A DNA stretch of 25,337 nt from 2-01-FULL-45-10 sp964433975 (GTDB taxonomy: Bacteria > Omnitrophota > Gorgyraeia > 2-01-FULL-45-10): positions 1-25,337 of the forward strand of contig CAYSSS010000022.1 of NCBI GenBank assembly GCA_964433975.1. The letters run 5' to 3'. The notes below the pieces were generated by a model. It saw only the letters and a list, made by a program, of their open reading frames with translations. It made no database searches and had not been told where the DNA came from. The position numbers were made by a program, and so were the translations under genes. This document shows, piece by piece, positions 7,282-12,144 of the stretch. Numbering within the stretch: position 1 is the first letter of the stretch; every line of letters starts with the position of its first letter.

Positions 7282-7315
7282 AAAGGAAACCTTTTTCTAA
7301 AAGGTTTCCTTTTAA
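7279..7315. repeat. Perfect 17-bp inverted repeat with 3-nt loop
   Basis: The left arm TTAAAAGGAAACCTTTT (7279-7295) and right arm AAAAGGTTTCCTTTTAA (7299-7315) are exact complements around TCT. The stem is AT-rich with a GGAAACC centre and reads similarly on both strands. It could act as a bidirectional transcription end point downstream of tRNA-Ala, but it is not a classic GC stem followed by a U-run. Confidence 0.85.
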
Positions 7316-7411
7316 AACGATTTTGGCGATTAGCCCGCTGTCGTTTAAGTGTAGCGGCCGAAGGGCCAAAAAGCAATACCATACTTTTTGGGCCCGAAGG
7401 CAAAATCGTTT
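7315..7411. repeat. Large stem-loop with inner GGCC/GAA hairpins
   Basis: AAACGATTTTG (7315-7325) pairs exactly with CAAAATCGTTT (7401-7411). Inside, GGCCAAAAAG (7364-7373) pairs with CTTTTTGGGCC (7384-7394) with one bulged base, and GGCCGAAGGGCC-type mini-hairpins recall the cores of family A. It directly abuts the 7279-7315 palindrome, so the two form one continuous structured block. Confidence 0.6.
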
Positions 7412-7433
7412 AGTGGTGGAGATGACCAGAGTC

Positions 7434-7541
7434 TCCCGACAAACAGCTTTATAGTAAATTGATGTTTTTTAAAGGTGTTTGTCGGGATCCCGAAACATAC
7501 CTTTTAAAATCTTCATATTACTGCAAAGTTATGTTTCGGGA
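7434..7541. repeat. Inverted pair of 54-nt palindromic units
   Basis: Unit 1 (7434-7487) has arms TCCCGACAAAC and GTTTGTCGGGA; unit 2 (7488-7541) has arms TCCCGAAACAT and ATGTTTCGGGA. Each has 11-nt arms and a 32-nt loop, and they abut without a gap. The reverse complement of unit 2 aligns to unit 1 over all 54 positions without gaps, with roughly 70% identity including much of the loop. The arm differences are matched on both sides, so pairing is kept. This is one element family present as a head-to-head pair just downstream of tRNA-Ala. Confidence 0.8.
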
Positions 7542-7563
7542 GAACTGTATAGACTATGATGAT

Positions 7564-7637
7564 TGGTGGAGCCTACGGGAGTCGAACCCGTGACTCAGCG
7601 TTGCGAACGCTGCGTAATGCCATTTTACTAAGGCCCC
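7564..7637 (-). tRNA. tRNA-Ala (anticodon CGC)
   Basis: A 74-nt cloverleaf including an encoded CCA. The acceptor stem GGGGCCT/AGGCTCC contains G3:U70, the alanine identity pair. The D arm is GTAA/TTAC with a 7-nt loop. The anticodon arm CAGCG-TTCGCAA-CGCTG gives CGC, reading GCG codons. The T arm is ACGGG-TTCGACT-CCCGT, the discriminator is A and the variable loop is 4 nt. The 5' end lies 15 nt after the cutA stop codon. A promoter fitting this tRNA overlaps the end of cutA. Confidence 0.95.
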
Positions 7638-7651
7638 AATTTTTGCGAAAT

Positions 7652-7681
7652 ACTATACAACAGCCTTGCTTATCCAGTCAA
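7652..7681 (-). promoter_or_regulatory. Promoter for tRNA-Ala overlapping the cutA stop
   Basis: On the minus strand TTGACT (7681-7676), an 18-nt spacer and TATAGT (7657-7652) form a good sigma70-like pair. The -10 box overlaps the cutA stop codon and the -35 box lies in the last codons of cutA. The expected start is near 7645, giving a short tRNA 5' leader of about 8 nt. Confidence 0.6.
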
Positions 7682-7973
7682 GATAGTCTCTGCTTCCCGC
7701 TACTATAGGTAGGGCTATTATCTCCGGCACTTCGTAACTGTGAATGCGCTTAATTTCGGCTTCTATCTTTTTAAAATTCGATCTCACCGTCTTCATCGTC
7801 ACAAGAAGCTCGGAGGCAGTGTCCAGCTTTCCCTTCCACCAGAACCTCGACTCAACCTTTGGTAGGATATTGGCGCACGCGACTAACCTTTTCGCGAGAA
7901 GTCGCGCTGATATCTTGCGCGCCTCCGTCTTTGAGGCGCATGTAACCATGATGAAAATATAATTTTTAGCCAT
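7653..7973 (-). CDS. cutA: CutA1-like divalent cation tolerance protein
   Basis: The 106-residue size and pattern fit CutA1, a small trimeric ferredoxin-like protein: a first strand followed by VTCASKTEARKISARLLAKRLVACANILP, then WWKGKLDTASELLVTMKT, HSYEVPEIIALPI and a C-terminal YLDWI. Family members bind copper and other metals and were named from copper-tolerance phenotypes, but the cellular role is unsettled. There is no clear Shine-Dalgarno before the ATG at 7973. A 51-nt gap separates it from the gene before it, and tRNA-Ala follows immediately. Confidence 0.95.
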   Translation of the reverse strand: MAKNYIFIMVTCASKTEARKISARLLAKRLVACANILPKVESRFWWKGKLDTASELLVTMKTVRSNFKKIEAEIKRIHSYEVPEIIALPIVAGSRDYLDWISKAVV

Positions 7974-8024
7974 GGGATATGAGAGTATCGTGCTTTCTTA
8001 CGGGTGGGATAAAACACTCTTTTT

Positions 8025-8297
8025 CTATGTAAGAGCCTCGATCATCGGGCTGGCCGCGTCCTGTATCAGCGCCCAGTCCTGCTGGTTATGTACGGCGAAC
8101 TTCTGCTTCCTCTTCCATCCGCCTTCGGGCTTCTTCTGCCAGAGATAAAAACAGACCTGTTTCCTGCCGTAACTTTCCAACAGCACCACCGCGGACCACC
8201 ATCCGAAACGCTTGTTGATGGTCTTATGATCGAGAACTTTAAGCGGAGGAATTATCGGTACCTGCTCTTCGTCGCGCGTAATTTTATTTTCGGCCAT
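8025..8297 (-). CDS. Uncharacterised 90-residue protein
   Basis: I do not recognise this family. The protein is soluble, with no membrane segment. It contains an aromatic-rich strand region (RFGWWSAVVLLESYGRKQVCFYLWQKK) followed by WKRKQKFAVHNQQDWALIQDA and a short C-terminal helix. The pattern of strands with Trp and basic residues could suit a nucleic-acid or small beta-barrel domain, but this is a guess. The start has a good ribosome site (AAGGAAGGA). It sits 14 nt after the wHTH gene and is probably in the same transcript. Confidence 0.8.
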   Translation of the reverse strand: MAENKITRDEEQVPIIPPLKVLDHKTINKRFGWWSAVVLLESYGRKQVCFYLWQKKPEGGWKRKQKFAVHNQQDWALIQDAASPMIEALT

Positions 8298-8311
8298 ACG
8301 ATCCTTCCTTT

Positions 8312-8512
8312 CTATCTTCTCAAGTACGCCTGATAGTCAGACCCGGACTTCTCGATTATAACGTGGCCTTCCCTGGCCAGCCATCCTATGCTCATAAGCA
8401 CCCTGTCCCTGTCGGTATTGATAGAACCGGCGATCTCTTTGAGAGAGCCCTTACCATGAGTATCGAGGTAATGCCAAATGTCTCCGGCTGTAATTCCTAT
8501 CTCGGTGATCAT
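8312..8512 (-). CDS. Small winged helix-turn-helix protein (DUF2582-like)
   Basis: The 66 residues make up almost only a winged-helix domain: GDIWHYLDTHGKGSLKEIAGSI, a recognition-helix region DRVLMSIGWLAREG, and a wing HVIIEKSG. This resembles DUF2582-type winged-helix proteins, often found as stand-alone small genes; the assignment is from pattern memory. A strong ribosome site (GGGAGGG) lies in the final codons of the preceding gene, whose stop is only 3 nt before this ATG. DNA binding is plausible, but no target site is evident here. Confidence 0.83.
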   Translation of the reverse strand: MITEIGITAGDIWHYLDTHGKGSLKEIAGSINTDRDRVLMSIGWLAREGHVIIEKSGSDYQAYLRR

Positions 8513-8515
8513 ATA

Positions 8516-8773
8516 TCAACCCTCCCCAAGTTTTTTTACATTCCCTCTTTTGTTGTAACTGCCGCAAAGAGGACATACGGATATGTCATCGTGCAGACTG
8601 TCTATATAATCATGAAAACATATGGAGCACTTCCATATGACTTCCGCGTTCTTAACGGATCCAGAAACGCCCCTCATCCTCCTATAACCCAGCACGGACC
8701 ATACTACCAGTATGGCTATGACCGAGAAAAGGACATAAAAGAATACCAGTGCTGTTATATCAATCCTTATCAT
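8516..8773 (-). CDS. Small membrane protein with a C-terminal zinc ribbon
   Basis: The 85 residues have one transmembrane helix near the N-terminus (about 8-28, ALVFFYVLFSVIAILVVWSVL), a short basic linker, and a zinc-ribbon pair CSIC (about 49-52) and CPLC (about 67-70). The positive residues after the helix (GYRRMR) place the ribbon in the cytoplasm. Function is unknown. It follows the TonB-like gene by 33 nt and precedes the wHTH gene by 3 nt, so membrane anchor, zinc ribbon and winged helix are encoded in succession at the end of the ExbB/ExbD operon. Confidence 0.82.
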   Translation of the reverse strand: MIRIDITALVFFYVLFSVIAILVVWSVLGYRRMRGVSGSVKNAEVIWKCSICFHDYIDSLHDDISVCPLCGSYNKRGNVKKLGEG

Positions 8774-8806
8774 GATATTACCATATAACGAGGGAAATAC
8801 AAATGA

Positions 8807-9187
8807 TTATTGAGAGTTGTCCGGCTCCATCTTATCGCCGTCAATAGCCGGTATGGCGAAGCCTGTCAGCGTTTCATCTACCTCGAATATGTCAGTTCCG
8901 GCACTTAACTCAGCTTCGGTATAGACGTCCGGGCCGGCCCTCTCCATAAGAAGGGAGGAATCTTCTATCTCGGATAGATATCTCTTCTCCTGGGCGGACC
9001 GCTCATGTACTACGGGGCTCACCTTCAACATGCTCTGCTCCAATATCGGCCCCAGGAACGAGACGCTCGAGAACTTTGGCGGCTTTGTATCAAGAGGCAC
9101 CACCACCACGGTCAACGCCGACATCCAGAAGAGGTGCCATACAGCCGAAAATAAAATTGCAGATAAAAGTATGCGGTCTATTCTCAT
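8807..9187 (-). CDS. TonB-like inner-membrane anchor lacking a TonB C-terminal domain
   Basis: The 126 residues start at the ATG at 9187, which overlaps the exbD stop as ATGA. The frame remains open upstream, but that region lies inside exbD. The N-terminal helix (about 7-30) carries the SxxxH signature (Ser14, His18) plus Leu25, spaced as in the TonB helix that contacts ExbB/ExbD. The periplasmic part (KFSSVSFLGPIL...) is acidic and low-complexity, without the beta-rich TonB C-terminal domain or a Pro/Lys-rich spacer. It may be a shortened energy-transducing partner. Gene order exbB-exbD-this gene supports a TonB/TolA-type role; the function itself is inference. Confidence 0.78.
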   Translation of the reverse strand: MRIDRILLSAILFSAVWHLFWMSALTVVVVPLDTKPPKFSSVSFLGPILEQSMLKVSPVVHERSAQEKRYLSEIEDSSLLMERAGPDVYTEAELSAGTDIFEVDETLTGFAIPAIDGDKMEPDNSQ

Positions 9188-9576
9188 TGATTTGTGGCTA
9201 TATTGATCTGCGTAACACCTTCCGTCCTGCACACGTCCCATATCTCCACTATGCGGCCCAGCGGAGCGCGGCTGTCGGCCTTTATCAATAATCCCATCTT
9301 CTCTTTTGCCAGGATCCTTAAGCGCGACGCAAGCTCATCCCTGGTTATCTGCCTGTCCTCCAGGTATATCTTGTCGTCTTTGGTTACGGTGATAGTGACA
9401 TTATCCAGCCGCATGACTTCGCTCGTCACGGCTTTAGGCAGGCTCACCTGGATGCCCGGCTGGAATATGAAACTCGAAGTGAATAGAAAGAATATGAAGA
9501 GAAGAAAGAATACGTTTACCATCGGAGTGAGGTCGATCAATCCCTTCTCTATCTTAAGCCGCCTCTTAAACTTCAT
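9184..9576 (-). CDS. exbD: ExbD/TolR-family protein, Asn at the usual channel Asp
   Basis: The 130 residues start at the ATG at 9576, chosen for its Shine-Dalgarno (GAAGGG, 7-nt spacing) and the basic cytoplasmic start MKFKRRLK; it overlaps the exbB 3' end by 11 nt. There is one transmembrane helix (about 20-38) in LTPMVNVFFLLFIFFLF, then a periplasmic ExbD domain ending in DVCRTEGVTQINIAT. In E. coli ExbD and TolR the motif is TPxxD or VPxxD, and that Asp is needed for proton-driven work. Here the position is Asn21 (codon AAC). Asp15 lies six residues earlier, at the membrane edge. Confidence 0.92.
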   Translation of the reverse strand: MKFKRRLKIEKGLIDLTPMVNVFFLLFIFFLFTSSFIFQPGIQVSLPKAVTSEVMRLDNVTITVTKDDKIYLEDRQITRDELASRLRILAKEKMGLLIKADSRAPLGRIVEIWDVCRTEGVTQINIATNQ

Positions 9577-10198
9577 ATGTATCCCTTCTCGACGATAATA
9601 GATTGACCAGGTCCGTAGCGCTCCTCTCCATATCATAGGCCAGACTGTCCACCTGATTCACGAGGTAGTTATAGGCGACATAGGTAGGTATAGCCACCAG
9701 AAGCCCGGCGAGAGTGGCAAGAAGCGACTCCCAAATTCCAGCGGCCAGGTCTCCGGGATTGACCGGCGTCATGGTAGCCGCTTTGTTCTGTATTACCTGG
9801 AACGCCTTTATCATGCCGCTGACCGTACCGAGCAACCCCAAGAGAGGCGCGATATGCGCTATGGTGGCCAGTACCGGCAGGTGCTTCTCCATGCGCGGTA
9901 TCTCAAGCTGGGCGGCCTCGTCTATCGCCTCTTTGATCTCGGGCTTCGACCTGTCATGCTTCAGTATACCGGCTTTGATGATATGGGCGATCGGCCCGGG
10001 CGTCTTATTACACATCTCTATCGATTCTATCACTTTGTTGCGCTTAAGAGAGGCTATGATATCGTCCATGAACTTCTGCGAATCTATCCTCGCCCTGTTG
10101 AGGTTATACATCCTCTCTATTATTATGCCAAGCGATATGACCGACAGTATCATTATCAGATACATGACCGGCCCGCCCTTTTGAATCAAATCCCACAT
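9566..10198 (-). CDS. exbB: ExbB/TolQ/MotA-type proton channel protein
   Basis: A 210-residue inner-membrane protein with three helices: about 10-27, about 108-135 and about 158-180. The first cytoplasmic loop holds the usual helical region (ARIDSQKFMDD...). Residues important in ExbB channels are present: Thr125 in GLLGTVSGM, and Glu157 and Thr162 in WESLLATLAGLLVAIP. It forms a pentameric channel with ExbD in known systems, powering TonB- or Tol-type work across the envelope. The ribosome site (GGGAGG) sits directly after the family C palindrome that ends the TPR gene. Confidence 0.95.
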   Translation of the reverse strand: MWDLIQKGGPVMYLIMILSVISLGIIIERMYNLNRARIDSQKFMDDIIASLKRNKVIESIEMCNKTPGPIAHIIKAGILKHDRSKPEIKEAIDEAAQLEIPRMEKHLPVLATIAHIAPLLGLLGTVSGMIKAFQVIQNKAATMTPVNPGDLAAGIWESLLATLAGLLVAIPTYVAYNYLVNQVDSLAYDMERSATDLVNLLSSRRDTYEV

Positions 10199-10200
10199 GA

Positions 10201-12144
10201 CTACCTCCCTGCCTGCCGTTCGGGCAGGCTGTTTAGTTCTCTCGCTCTCTTTAATAATCTTGCCGCGTCATCAGGCATCTTCCACTTTTCAAAATTTTGG
10301 GCTCCACTCGACAGTATGGCGGACGATTGGTCCAGAGCGTCACGGCTGAATTTAGAATCCGGATACTTCTTCAGGAAAGCGTCGAAAGTATCCACTGCCT
10401 CCATCTCTTTATTCATCCTGTAATAAGACCACCCTGCCTGATATTGCGCCCATTCCGCCAGAGCTCTGTCGGAAGAGTCCCTGGCGACCTCCTTGAAGAT
10501 CTCCAGCGCATCCTCGTACTTATTCATGTTATACAAAGAGTTGGCGAGATAAAATTTCGCAGCCGCGCCAGGAAGTTTTCTGAACTCTTCCGCCGCGCGA
10601 ACAAAATCCCGCTCAGCGAAATATGCCTGGCCCAGTTTAAATCTCATATCCTCTTTAAGGCCCGAGCCCGGGAAGTGCGTGATGGCACTCTGAAATGACA
10701 GGATCGCGCGGTCAAATTTCTTTTCCGACAGGAATATCTTCCCGACACCGAATTGAGCGTAGTCGGCCCACGGGCTGTTGGCGTAATTCTTCAATACCGT
10801 ATTGTAGCTCTCCATAGCTTTATCCGGATCGCCCGCGTCAAGATATATGTCGCCGGCCTTGCACAGCGCGCTTGAAATCAGCTTCTCGTTTTTGAGATTC
10901 TCTATCGCGGTTTCAAACCGGCTTAGCGCTTCATCGGTTCTGCCTTCCTTGGTATATACCCACCCCAGCTCATAATATAATTTTCCTGTCCTGGCCGGCG
11001 ACGCGAACTTGTCGATGCCCGCCAGACAAGCCTCTTCGGCCTCTATATACCGCTTCTGGTTATTCAATATCTTCGCTTTTATGTAGTAGGCCTCGATGAA
11101 AACGTCGCTCTTTGGAAATTTTACTATGATCTCATCGCAGACCTTCAAAGCGTCCCGGACCATGCCTCTCTTTTCGTAACTGCGGGCCATGCCGAGCAGC
11201 CCGTTACTTATCAAAAAAACGTTCTTGGAGTTCTTCACGCATTCGGCGAATATTTTCGCGCTTTCATCATAATTCTTTACCTGTAGATAGCCCTGCGCCG
11301 TCCTGTACAGCGCGAATCCGTGCCATTTGGCCGAAGGCGATATCGAGATGGCCCTGTTGAAATAGCCTATCGAATCGTTATACTCGCCCTGCTTGAATCC
11401 GGCCTCTCCCAGGAGATAATAGCACTCGGCCGAGCGCTCTGACAGAGGGTACTTCTCAATAAAACTATTGAGACTCCCGGCGGCATCTTTGTACCTGCCT
11501 AAAAGATACTCGCATTCACCCACCCTGAACATCGATTCCATACCGATCTTTTCGAAATTATATTTAGATACGACTTCTCCAAAAGCGATGATCGCATCCT
11601 CCAGGAATCCGAGCCTGTAATAGGCCCAGGCCTTTGAATAGCTGGCGTATCCGGTATATCCCGAAGCCGGATGATCGTCGAGGATCTTCTGATACGATTC
11701 AAGAGCTTTCTCGTAATCCTTCCCATTGAAATATATTTCGCCCGCCCAGTACAGGGCGGCATCCTCGAATTGACTCGAATTCGGCGCGTTCAATACCACG
11801 TTGAATTCATAATGCGCGCCTTTAAGATCGTTCTGGTAATAGAGCGAGCGCCCGAGAAGAATATGGGCTTCGTAGAGATGCTCCGTAGCTGGGTAAATAT
11901 CGAGAAAATCTTCGAGGCTCTCCTGAGCAAGCGAGTAGAAGCCGTCGTTAAAGGCTTTTTTCGCGAAGATGAACTCAGTCTCTTCGCTACCTTGCGCGAA
12001 GCAGATAGAAGAAAGCAGAAGAATGAAAACCATCATAAGAATCACGTCATTGCGAGGTTGCCGAAGGCAACCGAAGCGCTCTCTTTTGAGATTGCTTCGT
12101 CGGCCTAAAGGCCTCCTCGCAATGACTTCAAATATCGGCCTCAT
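10201..12144 (-). CDS. Exported tetratricopeptide-repeat protein with repeat-derived N-terminus
   Basis: A 647-residue protein made largely of TPR-type helix pairs from about 54 to 620 (for example ALESYQKILDDHPASGYT and DEALSRFETAIENL). The hydrophobic segment ILMMVFILLLSSICFAQG (about 35-52) is a signal peptide with probable cleavage after FAQ. The preceding Arg-rich stretch (about 7-34) is encoded by the family A pair at 12046-12126. I keep the ATG at 12144 because it overlaps the uvrA stop (ATGA) and has a Shine-Dalgarno AAGAGG at 7 nt; an alternative start at 12036 has none. The C-terminus LPERQAGR is family C repeat. Placement before exbB suggests a periplasmic partner of the Tol/Ton-like system, comparable in context to CpoB/YbgF, but this is inference. 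Confidence 0.88.
   Translation of the reverse strand: MRPIFEVIARRPLGRRSNLKRERFGCLRQPRNDVILMMVFILLLSSICFAQGSEETEFIFAKKAFNDGFYSLAQESLEDFLDIYPATEHLYEAHILLGRSLYYQNDLKGAHYEFNVVLNAPNSSQFEDAALYWAGEIYFNGKDYEKALESYQKILDDHPASGYTGYASYSKAWAYYRLGFLEDAIIAFGEVVSKYNFEKIGMESMFRVGECEYLLGRYKDAAGSLNSFIEKYPLSERSAECYYLLGEAGFKQGEYNDSIGYFNRAISISPSAKWHGFALYRTAQGYLQVKNYDESAKIFAECVKNSKNVFLISNGLLGMARSYEKRGMVRDALKVCDEIIVKFPKSDVFIEAYYIKAKILNNQKRYIEAEEACLAGIDKFASPARTGKLYYELGWVYTKEGRTDEALSRFETAIENLKNEKLISSALCKAGDIYLDAGDPDKAMESYNTVLKNYANSPWADYAQFGVGKIFLSEKKFDRAILSFQSAITHFPGSGLKEDMRFKLGQAYFAERDFVRAAEEFRKLPGAAAKFYLANSLYNMNKYEDALEIFKEVARDSSDRALAEWAQYQAGWSYYRMNKEMEAVDTFDAFLKKYPDSKFSRDALDQSSAILSSGAQNFEKWKMPDDAARLLKRARELNSLPERQAGR
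10211..10229. repeat. Family C palindrome at the TPR gene 3' end
   Basis: GCCTGCC-G-TTC-GGGCAGGC forms a short GC-rich hairpin. It supplies the last residues of the TPR protein (LPERQAGR) and ends 12 nt before the exbB start codon, next to its Shine-Dalgarno. It shares the CCTGCC/GGCAGG arms with the element nested in rsmE at 4095-4117. Confidence 0.65.
12046..12126. repeat. Inverted pair of family A elements at the TPR gene 5' end
   Basis: The left copy (12046-12083) starts GTCATTGCGAGG, has the hairpin TTGCC-GAA-GGCAA and continues CCGAAGC. The right copy (12088-12126) is in reverse orientation, with hairpin GGCCT-AAA-GGCC read in plus and ends GAGATTGCTTCG and CTCGCAATGAC. Together they encode residues about 7-34 of the TPR protein, between the start codon and the signal peptide core. 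Confidence 0.82.

Larger units (their letters stand above)
7107..7563. other. 457-nt gene-free region built of palindromes
   Basis: This stretch lies between the tRNA-Ala and the Memo-AMMECR1 gene. I see no convincing coding frame. It holds, from low to high coordinate: a TCCC-GAA-GGGA mini-hairpin near 7187-7199; a 19-nt near-identical direct repeat (7166-7184 and 7263-7281, 17/19 identical); a 37-nt perfect palindrome (7279-7315); a large stem-loop (7315-7411) with inner GGCC/GAA hairpins; and an inverted pair of 54-nt units (7434-7541). The density of structure suggests either a composite mobile-type repeat or a structured RNA. Confidence 0.7.

Noticed and set aside
7279..7315. Palindrome as a rho-independent terminator of tRNA-Ala
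   Set aside because: The stem is AT-rich, symmetrical and 250 nt from the tRNA, and lacks a distinct U-run beyond the stem on the minus strand. It is listed as a repeat instead.
11499..11762. Minus-strand 87-codon frame inside the TPR gene
   Set aside because: Shadow frame within an intact TPR coding region.
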